From assembly GCF_009754915.1 (NCBI RefSeq), contig NZ_WPIK01000013.1, forward strand, positions 1 through 64,000: a stretch of DNA of 64,000 bases, given 5' to 3'. Below the pieces are notes generated by a model, which was given only the letters and a program-made list of their open reading frames with translations, was not told the origin of the DNA and searched no databases. The translations under genes were made by a program, and so were the position numbers. Positions 25,514-34,923 of this stretch are shown piece by piece (position 1 is the stretch's first letter; every line of letters starts with the position of its first letter). This DNA is from Mucilaginibacter arboris. Lineage in GTDB: Bacteria; Bacteroidota; Bacteroidia; Sphingobacteriales; Sphingobacteriaceae.

Positions 25514-26905
25514 TTACACTTTCACCTGATGTGTAACTGAATAAAATTTCAGTTCGATAATATCACTTGGCAAGGCTTTGGTATTCCAGGCGCTGTGGAT
25601 GGCTAAAGCTGTACCAATCGCTGTAGCTTGTGCCATAGAAGCGGCAAAAACTTCAATATCCGGGAAAGCTTCTGCCAGCAAACGCATAAAAATAACGTTC
25701 TTGCTAAAGCCGCCGTCCACAAAAATCCTTTTTACATCAGTTCCTTCTAAAACCAGTTGTGTTGATTCTTTTTGCAGATCAATCAGATCAAGGATCAGGC
25801 GGTGATAAGCTTCTGCATCTGTTGCATAATTTGAAAGGTCGCGTTGTGCAAAAACAGATTCTTTTAGTTCGATGCTGTTTTTACCGGCATTTTTTACGGA
25901 TGGCTCTTGTTGCAATTTCTGAATGACAGCAGCATCATAAGGCAGGGAACGGTAGTAATGTGGATGCTGGTTAAAATGCGCTGCAATTCTTTTCACTTGT
26001 GTTTCCAGTTCATAACCAGAAAATATTCGCGAAGCTTTTACCGGTTTCCCCTGATATTGCAAATAACTTAAACAATCTTTTTTAAGTTCTTCTGCTGTTA
26101 AAGGTGTTTGATTAAACGGATTTAAGCTGATGCACCACGTTCCGGTAGAAAGCAAAATAAACGGCTCATGGAAATTAACGAGATAAGGAATAAGTGCGGC
26201 AGAACTATCGTGTAAACCAATGCCAACAGAATAACTGTTGCCGGGAAAAGCAGCTGGTAAAACCCGCTCGGCAGGCATTATTGGCGCTAATTTTCCGATA
26301 ATTCCTTCGCGTGTTACCCATTCGTGATAAGTATCACGGGTAAAATCCCATAAATTGGTGTGGCAACCAATACTGGTAATATCAGATAAAGCACGGCCGG
26401 AAATTAAATAACTTAAATACTGCGGTAAATGAAGCGCATATTTAATCTGCTTAAACAACTCCGGCTGCTGGTGTTTGATACGATAAATTTGCATACCGGA
26501 ATTTAAGTTACCTAAAACCGGTGAAGCCGTGCGGACAGAAAATTCTTCTTCTCCGCCGTAAGTATCGTAAAATTTAGTTTTAAGTTCTTCCGGATAAGGT
26601 TTCAGATAATTATAGAGCGGCGCTAAAGGCTTGCCATCTCCATCAATATAAACAAAACTGGCCCCGTATGTAGAAAAATTAATAGCCTTAATTTCGTACT
26701 CTTTTAACCTGAAAACCTCTCGTAACGAATCAAATACTGAGAGACGTAAGCTTTCCAGGTTTTCGCATTGATCACCGTCTTCATCAACGGTTTCTTTAAA
26801 TTGTGCCGATTTCTCAAACACAATTTTATAATTCTCGTCAAAAAGGAATAATTTCTTGTTCGTTTTTCCTACGTCAAAAATGGCTATTACAGGAATTTTA
26901 CTCAT
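25514..26905 (-). CDS. rhaB: FGGY-family kinase, probable L-rhamnulokinase
   Basis: 463 aa, sugar kinase of the FGGY/ASKHA fold. The N-terminal VIAIFDVGKTNKKLFLF is the phosphate-1 loop, IGLHDSSAALIPYL and LLSTGTWCISLNPF carry the central catalytic Asp and Gly-rich parts, and FVDGGFSKNVIFMRLLAE is the C-terminal adenosine motif. The last gene of the rhamnose operon, it should phosphorylate L-rhamnulose to rhamnulose-1-phosphate in the cytoplasm. The assignment rests on family plus operon; the kinase itself could accept related sugars. Confidence 0.85.
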   Translation of the reverse strand: MSKIPVIAIFDVGKTNKKLFLFDENYKIVFEKSAQFKETVDEDGDQCENLESLRLSVFDSLREVFRLKEYEIKAINFSTYGASFVYIDGDGKPLAPLYNYLKPYPEELKTKFYDTYGGEEEFSVRTASPVLGNLNSGMQIYRIKHQQPELFKQIKYALHLPQYLSYLISGRALSDITSIGCHTNLWDFTRDTYHEWVTREGIIGKLAPIMPAERVLPAAFPGNSYSVGIGLHDSSAALIPYLVNFHEPFILLSTGTWCISLNPFNQTPLTAEELKKDCLSYLQYQGKPVKASRIFSGYELETQVKRIAAHFNQHPHYYRSLPYDAAVIQKLQQEPSVKNAGKNSIELKESVFAQRDLSNYATDAEAYHRLILDLIDLQKESTQLVLEGTDVKRIFVDGGFSKNVIFMRLLAEAFPDIEVFAASMAQATAIGTALAIHSAWNTKALPSDIIELKFYSVTHQVKV

Positions 26906-26977
26906 TTCAGGCCTTCAGGTATCAGCTTTCAGGTATCAGCCAAAACCGCTTTATACTTAAAACTTATAACTTATAAC

Positions 26978-28252
26978 TTACAGTCCGGTTGCTACTGTTT
27001 TATAACCTCTTTCGCCGATCAGGTTTTCCCGCACTTTTAAGGAACGGTAAAGTGCTAAGGGATCTGCAGCACCTCCTGCACGCATACGTGCTTCGGCAAC
27101 CAAAGCACGAACATCGGTACGGAAAACGTTTTGCAAAATTTCCTGACACCGTACCACATCACTTACCGCTTGTGCTTCGTTTAATGCCTTTCGGTCAACC
27201 AGAAGTGCCTGTGCATAAGCAATCATGATCGCTTCTACTGATTGCAATAAATCTTCCAACGGATCTTTTACGTTGTGGGAAGCATCGATCATCCAGCCTA
27301 AACCTGTTGCATGGTCCATTCCCATGGCATCCATTCCTTCAACTAATTCATTAAAGATCAGGAATAATTGGTACGGACGAATGCTTCCGGTTGTTAAATC
27401 ATCATCAGCATACTTGGAATCATTGAAATGAAAACCGCCTAATTTACCTTCCATCAGCAATAAAGAAACGATCTGTTCGATGTTGGCATTTGGAAGATGA
27501 TGCCCTAAATCAACCAAAGTATAAGCTTTCGGACCTAATTTAGTAGCATATAAAAGCGATTGTCCCCAATCTGCAACGGTGGTAGAATAAAAATTTGGTT
27601 CAAAGGCCTTGTACTCTACAAAAACTTTCCAATTTTCAGGAAGTGCAGCATAAATTTCCTGCAAACTTTCCAATGTATTTTGAAATGCTTTACGGAAGTT
27701 TAACTGGCCTGGAAAATTAGAACCATCTGCCAGCCAAACGGTTAAAGCTTCTGAGCCTAATTCAATACCATGTTTAATCACTTCAATATTATGATCAATT
27801 GCTTGTTTTCGAACCGCTTTATCTACATTTTGTAACGAACCAAACTTATAGCTTTGCTTTTGATCTGGCTGGTCCTGAAAAGTATTAGAATTGACCGCAT
27901 CAAAACGTAAACCATGTTGCGCTGCCAATGCTTTTATGGCCTGGTAATTTTGTGGGATATCCCAGGGAATATGCAGGGAAATAGCGCCACTGGATTTATT
28001 TAAAGCATGCAGCAAACCTACATCTTCAATTTTTTCTTCTAAACTGCGTGGTTCGCCGCTGCCGGAAAAACGTCCGAAACGTGTTCCTCCAGTTCCCAAT
28101 GCCCAACTTGGAATTGCAATTTGAAAATTAATTAATTTTTGAATAATTGCTTCTGAGTTAGAAAACTGCTCTTTTACAAAATCAAATTTCCGTTGTTGAC
28201 TTGCAGCCAATTGCTGATTTTGTTCTTCTATTTTATAAGATTCAATCTGCAT
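26978..28252 (-). CDS. rhaI: L-rhamnose isomerase (RhaI type)
   Basis: 424 aa, the length of the Pseudomonas-type rhamnose isomerase rather than E. coli RhaA. TIM-barrel metal ligands are visible in FVEYKAFEP (Glu), YTLVDLGHH (Asp), GGFHFNDSKYADDD (His/Asp pair) and near the C-terminal LGWMIDASHN. It converts L-rhamnose to L-rhamnulose. It lies between the aldolase fusion gene (124 bp upstream) and the kinase gene (72 bp downstream) on the same strand. Confidence 0.9.
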   Translation of the reverse strand: MQIESYKIEEQNQQLAASQQRKFDFVKEQFSNSEAIIQKLINFQIAIPSWALGTGGTRFGRFSGSGEPRSLEEKIEDVGLLHALNKSSGAISLHIPWDIPQNYQAIKALAAQHGLRFDAVNSNTFQDQPDQKQSYKFGSLQNVDKAVRKQAIDHNIEVIKHGIELGSEALTVWLADGSNFPGQLNFRKAFQNTLESLQEIYAALPENWKVFVEYKAFEPNFYSTTVADWGQSLLYATKLGPKAYTLVDLGHHLPNANIEQIVSLLLMEGKLGGFHFNDSKYADDDLTTGSIRPYQLFLIFNELVEGMDAMGMDHATGLGWMIDASHNVKDPLEDLLQSVEAIMIAYAQALLVDRKALNEAQAVSDVVRCQEILQNVFRTDVRALVAEARMRAGGAADPLALYRSLKVRENLIGERGYKTVATGL

Positions 28253-28375
28253 TACTTTAGGTTTTAATCCAGTATTCTGGATAGATTATAATTGGTTAAC
28301 TTCTCAATCTAAATATTAAAAAATCAGTAAGGTTATTAAAAACATACTGCTGATTTTTAAATTACAATGCTTCTT

Positions 28376-30496
28376 TTATCGTACAAAAGCCATTGCCACG
28401 CCGCCGTCAACGTTCAATACATTTCCGGTTGATTTTTTAAGCAGGCCGCCAACAAAAGCGAAACAAGCGTTGGCAATATCTTCCGGCAAAATAATCTCGT
28501 TTAATAAAGTACGTTTGGCGTAATAAGCAGGCAATTCTGCAACGGTAATTCCGTAAGCTTTTGCACGGCCTTCGGCCCATCCGCCAGCCCAGATATTACT
28601 ATCGCTGATTACGGCATCAGGGTTTACTACGTTTACACGGATACGATCTGCACCTAATTCTGCTGCGTTTAACCGGCTTAAATGTAATTGTGCTGCTTTT
28701 GCAGAACCATAACCTGCATTGTTTGGTCCTGAAACCAAGGCATTTTTACTTACGATATTGATCACATCGCCGCCAATATCTTGTTTGCGCATTACTTCGG
28801 TAGCAGCTTGTGTAACGAAAAACTGGCCTTTCACCAAAACATCATATAATAAATCCCAATCTTTTTCGGTGTGTCCTTCAATTGTTTTGGAGATGGATAA
28901 ACCTGCGTTATTAATTACAATATCCACACCGCCGAATGTTAAAGCGGCAGTATCCATTGCTTCTTTTATATCGGTAGATTTGGTAACATCCAAAATTGCT
29001 GTTCCGTACGAATCTTTACCGTAAGTTTTCTTGAATTCTTCTCCTGCACTTTCCAAACGTTCGGCGTTCATATCGTTTAAAATTACAACTGCCCCTTCTT
29101 CTACAAACTTTTTAGCGATGGCTTTTCCAATTCCACCTGCACTACCGGTAATTAATGCAATGCGGCCAGAAAGTACTTTTGGTTTTGGCATACGTTGCAG
29201 TTTTGCTTCTTCTAACAACCAATATTCAATATCAAAAGCTTCCTGACGGGGAAGTGAAGTGTATTCGGAAATTGCTTCCGAACCTTTCATTACGTTAATG
29301 GCGTTGATATAAAATTCGGCGGCAACACGTGCTGTTTGTTTGTCTTTAGAGAAAGTAAACATACCAACACCCGGATACAGAATTACAACCGGATTGGTAT
29401 CACGAATAGCCGGACTATTTGGATGTTTGCAGGTGATGTAATAATCCGTGTACATCTGGCGGTAAGCCTCAAAAGCAGGCGTTAATTTTTCCTTTAATGC
29501 TTTTACATCAGAAAGATCAGCAGCAGGTTCTAAATCTAAAACCAGCGGACTAATTTTGGTACGTAAAAAGTGGTCCGGGCAACTGGTTCCCATCGGTGCC
29601 AATCTTTCCAAATCATTGGAATTAATGTATTCTAATACACGTTCATCATCCGTAAAATGACCAATCATGCTTTGTTTACTGGAACAAAATCCGCGTAAAA
29701 TTGGAGCTAATGCAGCAGCTTGTTTTAAACGTTCTTCTTTTGGTAAGCTTTCGATTTTTTGTCCGCCGAAAATCGGGCCTTTTTTACCGTAGTTTTGTTC
29801 TAAATATTCAGCGCATTTTTCGATTACTTCTAACGTGTTAATATAGCTTTCGTAAGCTGTATCGCCCCAGGTAAATAAACCGTGAGAACCTAACATGATA
29901 CCACGAATGCCTGGATTAGCATCTAAACAAGCTTTTAATTGCAAGCCCAACTCAAAACCAGGTTTTTTCCATTCTACCCAGCCAATCGTTCCGCCAAATA
30001 AATCTTGCGTGATTTGTCGGCCATCTTTTGCGGCAGCAATTGCAATAGCTGCGTCAGGGTGCAAGTGATCGATATGTTTAAACGGTAAAAAGCCATGCAA
30101 AGGCGTATCAATAGAAGGCGCTTTAGAATTCAGGTCGAAAATAGAATGATTAAACAGCTCAACCATTTCATCTTCATGTTCTACACCACGATAAACATTT
30201 TTTAAACTGCGCAACCGATCAACATATAAAGCTGCCAATCCGCTTTTTTTCAAAGTACCGATGTCCCCGCCAGAACCTTTAATCCACATTACCTCGGTTT
30301 CTGCACCCGTCAGCGGGTCTTTGGCCATTGCTTTACAGGAAGTGTTTCCACCACCGTAATTGGTCAAACGCAAATCGGCCCCCAGCAAATTCGACCGGTA
30401 AATTAGTAAAGCTACTTCATCGCCGGCCAATTCTGCCGCTTTGGCGTCGTCCCATAAGTAACTTACATGTTTAAATTGTTGTGTTGAAACTGACAT
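28376..30496 (-). CDS. rhaD: Bifunctional rhamnulose-1-phosphate aldolase/dehydrogenase
   Basis: 706 aa fusion. The N-terminal class II aldolase domain spans about residues 20-430 (LTNYGGGNTSCK, metal His in PSIDTPLHGFLP and HIDHLHPDA, LGSHGLFTWG). The C-terminal short-chain dehydrogenase spans about residues 440-706 (ALITGSAGGIGKAIAKKF for NAD, NNAGLSIS, catalytic YGSAK). The aldolase splits rhamnulose-1-P into DHAP and L-lactaldehyde, and the dehydrogenase oxidises L-lactaldehyde. The gene ends at a dispersed-motif copy (28367-28380), and a degenerate one lies within. Confidence 0.92.
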   Translation of the reverse strand: MSVSTQQFKHVSYLWDDAKAAELAGDEVALLIYRSNLLGADLRLTNYGGGNTSCKAMAKDPLTGAETEVMWIKGSGGDIGTLKKSGLAALYVDRLRSLKNVYRGVEHEDEMVELFNHSIFDLNSKAPSIDTPLHGFLPFKHIDHLHPDAAIAIAAAKDGRQITQDLFGGTIGWVEWKKPGFELGLQLKACLDANPGIRGIMLGSHGLFTWGDTAYESYINTLEVIEKCAEYLEQNYGKKGPIFGGQKIESLPKEERLKQAAALAPILRGFCSSKQSMIGHFTDDERVLEYINSNDLERLAPMGTSCPDHFLRTKISPLVLDLEPAADLSDVKALKEKLTPAFEAYRQMYTDYYITCKHPNSPAIRDTNPVVILYPGVGMFTFSKDKQTARVAAEFYINAINVMKGSEAISEYTSLPRQEAFDIEYWLLEEAKLQRMPKPKVLSGRIALITGSAGGIGKAIAKKFVEEGAVVILNDMNAERLESAGEEFKKTYGKDSYGTAILDVTKSTDIKEAMDTAALTFGGVDIVINNAGLSISKTIEGHTEKDWDLLYDVLVKGQFFVTQAATEVMRKQDIGGDVINIVSKNALVSGPNNAGYGSAKAAQLHLSRLNAAELGADRIRVNVVNPDAVISDSNIWAGGWAEGRAKAYGITVAELPAYYAKRTLLNEIILPEDIANACFAFVGGLLKKSTGNVLNVDGGVAMAFVR

Positions 30497-30530
30497 ATTT
30501 AAAAAAAATTGAAATCTATACTAAAATTAA

Positions 30531-31613
30531 TTAATGATTGATTGAATTGCCATAACCAACCAAAAGAACGGATAAGATAATGACCGCTATACCAGCCAGA
30601 ACGGTTGCATAAGTTTGCTTTTTTACGCCTTTCCATTCGTTCAAAACCAGGCCCCAAATGTTTGCAATGAGGATAATAAAAGCCATGTGTAAAATCCACG
30701 AACTGGCACCATTGCCCAATTTGCTTTCTCCCATGCCGTAGAAAAAGAACTGTAAAAACCAGGTCGTTCCGGCCAAGGCAGAGAAAATATAATTGCGTAA
30801 AAGCGGCTTTGTTTTATCAGTATAATTTGAAAACGTTTTATTGTGTGCATTTAAGATCATACACCAAATAAAATTAGTTGTTAACCCTCCCCAAAGGATA
30901 ACAACATAAGTAACGTTATTTTGATACAGAAAATTGATATTACCAGGATGCGTGCTTTTCCAAATGCTGTTAGCTACATCAGCCATTGGTTTACCGGCTT
31001 CTAACCCGAAATTAAAACAGGCGCTTAAAATACCAGAGACAATAGCCACAAAAATACCTAAGCCAAAACGATATTCTTTGTTGTCCTCCACATCCATCGT
31101 GTGCTTAATCAATTCTTTTTCTTTCATGGTACCAGCCTTTCCACAAATCACAATACCAACAACACATAAAAAAATACCTGCTAAAACAAGCTGTCCCCAG
31201 GTATTATGCAGCAACATCGTAATGGTATCTTTTCCTTCTTTCGGAAAAAAATCATAATAAACAGATGGGATCAGGGAACCAAAAACAGCACATAAACCTA
31301 AAATAATAGTGCTGCCAAGTGATACGCCCAGATAACGAACACCCAAGCCATAAGTTAAACCGCCAATACCCCAAAGCAAGCCGAAGAAATAAGTTAATGT
31401 TAAAATACTGCTATCGGTCTGTTTTATTATCTCTACAAAGTGCGGAATAGTTAAATAAGCTGCCAGCGGCGGAACAATTAACCAGGAAAATATGCCTCCT
31501 ACTATCCAGTAGCTTTCCCAGGCCCAACCCTTCACTTTTTTATACGGAATGTAAAAACTGCCCGAGGCAAAGCCGCCTATAAAATGGAAAATTACTCCAA
31601 GTATTACTTGCAT
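30531..31613 (-). CDS. rhaT: L-rhamnose/proton symporter
   Basis: 360 aa with about ten membrane segments. The N-terminal GVIFHFIGGFASGSFYIPYK and KGWAWESYWIVGGIFSWLI are typical of RhaT, as is GLLWGIGGLTYGLGVRYLG near residue 90. It is first in the operon and imports L-rhamnose with protons. The TGTCATG direct-repeat motif lies 73-90 bp upstream of its start, a position where an AraC-type activator could act. Confidence 0.9.
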   Translation of the reverse strand: MQVILGVIFHFIGGFASGSFYIPYKKVKGWAWESYWIVGGIFSWLIVPPLAAYLTIPHFVEIIKQTDSSILTLTYFFGLLWGIGGLTYGLGVRYLGVSLGSTIILGLCAVFGSLIPSVYYDFFPKEGKDTITMLLHNTWGQLVLAGIFLCVVGIVICGKAGTMKEKELIKHTMDVEDNKEYRFGLGIFVAIVSGILSACFNFGLEAGKPMADVANSIWKSTHPGNINFLYQNNVTYVVILWGGLTTNFIWCMILNAHNKTFSNYTDKTKPLLRNYIFSALAGTTWFLQFFFYGMGESKLGNGASSWILHMAFIILIANIWGLVLNEWKGVKKQTYATVLAGIAVIILSVLLVGYGNSINH

Positions 31614-31685
31614 GGATAAGTTAGGTTATATTTAAAACTTACTAATTGGTTACGCACTAAAAGTAGTTAAGCGGGCTTAATCTCC

Positions 31686-31703
31686 TGTCATGTACTGTCA
31701 TGG
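31686..31703 (-). promoter_or_regulatory. Candidate rhamnose-regulator operator
   Basis: TGTCATG-TAC-TGTCATG is a direct repeat with a 10-bp period, typical of AraC-family sites. CATGTACTGTCATGG (31689-31703) is shared, with one base different, with 61294-61308 upstream of the rhamnogalacturonan operon. Confidence 0.55.
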
Positions 31704-31890
31704 AAATTAAAAAAGGATTTCCGGGAGCGCTTTGGAACTTTGTTTCAAAAAGCTGTTACCCTATTTGTTCCTTAACTAATTTTTATCCCTTTTAAATAGT
31801 AATTTTATTTCTTAATAATTAATTATATAATTTTACTTAATAAAAATTACTATACTTATGTTGAAAAGCACTTAAAAAAGCTTAACAAAA

Positions 31891-31908
31891 GTTTAGTTAT
31901 AACTAAAC
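31891..31908 (+). promoter_or_regulatory. Palindromic operator of toxin-antitoxin operon
   Basis: GTTTAGTTATAACTAAAC is a perfect 18-bp palindrome ending 3 bp before the first ATG of the toxin-antitoxin operon, a usual place for autorepression by the XRE antitoxin. Confidence 0.65.
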
Positions 31909-31911
31909 AAA

Positions 31912-32301
31912 ATGTATATATTTACACTTGAACACTTAGAAGAAGTTGTTGGGAAAATTAAGTTTTATAAGTTGCATGTGAATGGGGTTTGTCTTTACGA
32001 GGACTTTTGTGAACAAATTATCAGAGACTCTAACCTAAAAAAGCAGTTGATAACAATTATTTCGAGGATGGATGATATAGCTAACCTAAGAAGATTAGAC
32101 CATACTAAGTTTAAGGATATAACTTTAGCGAAAGGCAGCGTAAAAGAATTTGAGATTAAAACAAACGACTTACGAGTATATCTTATTAAAGAAGAATTTA
32201 CTGGTAACATTATTTTTTCAGGTGGCAGAAAAAATAGTCAGCAGAAGGATATAAATAAATTTAGGACCTTAAAAGAAGCGTACTTAAGAAGCAAACAATG
32301 A
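31912..32301 (+). CDS. RelE/HigB-like toxin
   Basis: 129 aa. The central TIISRMDDIANLRRLDHTKF followed by LRVYLIKEEFTGNIIFSGGRK and a C-terminal helix is the RelE/ParE fold arrangement, in which basic residues (here R99 and K100 region) act on mRNA at the ribosome. The toxin gene comes first and overlaps the antitoxin gene by 4 bp (ATGA), which is the HigBA order. Activity is inferred from fold-level resemblance and context. Confidence 0.75.
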   Translation: MYIFTLEHLEEVVGKIKFYKLHVNGVCLYEDFCEQIIRDSNLKKQLITIISRMDDIANLRRLDHTKFKDITLAKGSVKEFEIKTNDLRVYLIKEEFTGNIIFSGGRKNSQQKDINKFRTLKEAYLRSKQ

Positions 32302-32648
32302 TAACAAGAGAAGAAATATTAGCCAGTCCCGAGTATTGGTTTGAAAGTTTGCAAAATGAACTGTACAGGCAATTGGTTGCTTACCTGGAAAAAGAGGGCA
32401 TTAACCAAACAGAATTAGCTGCAAGATTAAACGTATCTAAAGGATATATCACTCAAATTTTAAGCGGCAACTTTAATCATACCTTAAAAAAGCTGATTGA
32501 ATTAAGCTTATCTGTTGGATTGGTTCCGCAAATAACTTATACACCAATTGATGAAGTAATTAGAAAAGACTGCCAGCAAAAAGAACTTTTGAAAGAGCTG
32601 GATGAAACAGAAAATTTTAATAAATCTTATACTCCTGAGCATCAATAA
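32298..32648 (+). CDS. XRE-family antitoxin (HigA-like)
   Basis: 116 aa. The helix-turn-helix at residues about 35-75 is clear (GINQTELAARLNVSKGYITQILSG), followed by LKKLIELSLSVGLVPQI, which is typical of HigA-type antitoxins that bind both toxin and operator. Start and toxin stop overlap by 4 bp, so translation is coupled. Its 3' end overlaps the convergent amine-oxidase gene by 32 bp. The 18-bp palindrome upstream of the operon is its probable binding site. Confidence 0.82.
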   Translation: MITREEILASPEYWFESLQNELYRQLVAYLEKEGINQTELAARLNVSKGYITQILSGNFNHTLKKLIELSLSVGLVPQITYTPIDEVIRKDCQQKELLKELDETENFNKSYTPEHQ

Positions 32649-33921
32649 TTTCTTTCGCTACCGCTGCACCCGTAACCAGCGCCGCTTCTACCGTTCCTAA
32701 TTGTTCGCCTTCAAACAAAGCCTCTCCGGCAAAATAAATGGTTTGGGCAACAGGGGTCTTTAAAGTTTTTCTGGCTGATGGAGTTTGTATAGTTGCATAA
32801 CTGTAAGAACCCCGCGTAAAAGGATCAGCAGTCCAGTTATAAACTTTGGCAGATACTATTTTTTGTTCGATAAAAGAAGCATCGGCTTTAAAAATATGAG
32901 CAAGCGAATGAATGGCTTCCTTTAGAATTTTCCCATCATTTAACTTTTGGATTTCATCTTGTGGATTTCCGCCTAACCAACCGGTTAATACATTATTTTT
33001 TTGCGGATTTTGTGTCCACCAGGTTGGTATTTTTTCTTCGGAGAACAGAAATTGCAGATTGTTCAATCCTCTTTGTTCCCAAAAAGGTTCTATAAACTCG
33101 ATCAGGATTTTTATGATCCCACCGAAACCCATTTCTGCCGCCGCTTTTATTTGTTGAGGAATATTTGGATTGAAAGTGATAGCACCTGCTTCGTTTTCGG
33201 TTAAAGTTAAAACACCTAACGGAACAGTAAGCACTAATTTTTTGCCGGTAAAAGAAGCATTATCCGCAGTAATTACCTCTAATGAACCTACTTGCCAGTT
33301 AACTTGCTTAACTATTGAACTTAGAAAGATTTCTCCTCCTGATTTTTTAATTTGATCTGCCAGGAAATCCATTAATTGAATATATCCTCCCGAAATGCGA
33401 TATTGCGTTTCTTCCTCATGATCGCTCAACCATTCATCCCGCAAAGAAAATAAACTAACCCGTTTTGGATCGGCAGTATCATAACCGGCTGCAAATTGAA
33501 TAATGGATTTTCGTAATCCGGCAAACTTTTCTTCCTGAAAATTTTGTTGTAAAAACTGTTCAAGCGTTTGGTCTTCTTGTACTTCGTTCAAAGCTTTTTC
33601 AAACTCATCCCAATGCTCCATGAAAAACTCCGAGGGTTTAATCTTTCCATTTTTGGATTGGAAATTATCACCGCAAACTGCTTCGTATTTAATGTTTGCT
33701 TCTTTTAATAGCTTTAAAGTGAGCGGCAGTTCGCCATGTACAAATTCGGCGCCTAACTCAATTGGAATGGTAAAATCATCTCCGGAAAAAGTATGGCAAC
33801 GGCCTCCAGTCCGGTTTCTGGCTTCTAAAATTGTTACTTTTTTACCTGCTTTTGTGAGTTCGTACGCTGTTATTAAACCTGCGGCTCCGGCACCAATGAT
33901 GATTGTGTTAACTTGATTCAT
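32617..33921 (-). CDS. FAD-dependent amine oxidase
   Basis: 434 aa. N-terminal TIIIGAGAAGLITAYELTKAG is the FAD-binding Rossmann motif, followed by EARNRTGGRCHTF (the conserved GGR motif). The C-terminal IYFAGEALFEGEQLGTVEAALVTG is the second FAD motif of flavin monoamine oxidases. The substrate amine is unknown. Two exact 14-bp motif copies (32869, 33247) lie within the gene and encode variants of ASF(T/I) on this strand. Confidence 0.88.
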   Translation of the reverse strand: MNQVNTIIIGAGAAGLITAYELTKAGKKVTILEARNRTGGRCHTFSGDDFTIPIELGAEFVHGELPLTLKLLKEANIKYEAVCGDNFQSKNGKIKPSEFFMEHWDEFEKALNEVQEDQTLEQFLQQNFQEEKFAGLRKSIIQFAAGYDTADPKRVSLFSLRDEWLSDHEEETQYRISGGYIQLMDFLADQIKKSGGEIFLSSIVKQVNWQVGSLEVITADNASFTGKKLVLTVPLGVLTLTENEAGAITFNPNIPQQIKAAAEMGFGGIIKILIEFIEPFWEQRGLNNLQFLFSEEKIPTWWTQNPQKNNVLTGWLGGNPQDEIQKLNDGKILKEAIHSLAHIFKADASFIEQKIVSAKVYNWTADPFTRGSYSYATIQTPSARKTLKTPVAQTIYFAGEALFEGEQLGTVEAALVTGAAVAKEIIDAQEYKIY

Positions 33922-33965
33922 TTATAATAAACCAAATCATATACTTTAAGTTGGAAATCTTTTAT

Positions 33966-34646
33966 TTAGATAAATTCAATATCTTCAATTTTGATTAGTT
34001 CTTTGTCGTTAGGTATAAAACATTCTTTGTCAAAATCTTCCCAATTTAAATTTTCGGCTATGTAAGTGTGAAGTTTTGTATACGATGTATCTATTTTTTC
34101 TTCTACATACTGCTTCACGTGAGCAGCAAGAGATTCAATCAGTTCTATTCTTTTATCTATTTTAAAATTCGACATAAAGATTCCACTATCAAAAACTGTA
34201 AATCCAAAACCATCATCGGTTTTAATTTTTGTCATTAACACAAGATTTTTTTCCATTAACGATTTCCCTGCATGAGCGATATAGTTATTTCTAATATTTA
34301 AAAGTTCTTTGTGAAGACCTTTTTCTGAATCTGTGCAAAATTTTAATGAACTTGTTTCTAATTTTACATCCCGCTCATCAGCTTCTGCAAAGCATTTACC
34401 GTAAGTAATAATTATAAAAAAAGTCAGACTCTGATTGATTATGCTTTTAGTATCATTAGCACTTTTCAGTTCACTTAATGCTTCAAATATTAAGTTAATA
34501 TCTTTTGATATTAATCTATATCCAGAAAAATTTTTAGCAAATTTTTTCTCAATTAACTTATGAGGCACAACTATTTTATTTTGAGTATAAACTCTGACAT
34601 AACCAGTACCAGGAAGATTATAATACAGATATTCACCTTCAGCCAT
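33966..34646 (-). CDS. Hypothetical protein with HEPN-like RNNYIAH motif
   Basis: 226 aa, mostly helical, no signal or membrane segment. LLNIRNNYIAHAG in the middle matches the R-x(4-6)-H signature of HEPN ribonuclease domains, but this one motif is not enough to assign an RNase. AT content is higher than in the neighbouring proA, hinting at later arrival. No partner gene of the MNT type is adjacent. Confidence 0.55.
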   Translation of the reverse strand: MAEGEYLYYNLPGTGYVRVYTQNKIVVPHKLIEKKFAKNFSGYRLISKDINLIFEALSELKSANDTKSIINQSLTFFIIITYGKCFAEADERDVKLETSSLKFCTDSEKGLHKELLNIRNNYIAHAGKSLMEKNLVLMTKIKTDDGFGFTVFDSGIFMSNFKIDKRIELIESLAAHVKQYVEEKIDTSYTKLHTYIAENLNWEDFDKECFIPNDKELIKIEDIEFI

Positions 34647-34691
34647 AAAAGAATTTGAATTAAAAAATATTTATTTTTTTAATAACCTCTA

Positions 34692-34895
34692 TTAGCTCAA
34701 GTTCCACATATCCGTAGGTTCAATTTTGGTTGTTCTGCCTGCTTTTATATCATCTTCTGCCTGTTGCATTTTGTTAATAAATGCTTGACTGTAAGGTTTG
34801 TCTTCTTTTTGAAATTTGATTTTCATCGCCTTCATAAAAGCTTTTAGCGCAACCAATTGCTCTTTGTTTTCGGGTTGTACAATCAATGTTTCCAT
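34692..34895 (-). CDS. DUF2683-type antitoxin-like protein
   Basis: The ATG at 34895 is preferred over 34940, which would overlap proA; this gives 67 aa. METLIVQPENKEQLVALKAFMKAMKI and YSQAFINKMQQAEDD are typical of the short Bacteroidota proteins that act as antitoxins of RelE-like toxins. No toxin gene follows (the next gene downstream is the HEPN-like hypothetical), so this may be an orphan or have an unusual partner. Confidence 0.65.
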   Translation of the reverse strand: METLIVQPENKEQLVALKAFMKAMKIKFQKEDKPYSQAFINKMQQAEDDIKAGRTTKIEPTDMWNLS

Positions 34896-34923
34896 ATTCA
34901 AATTTACTAAATTCCTACTATTT

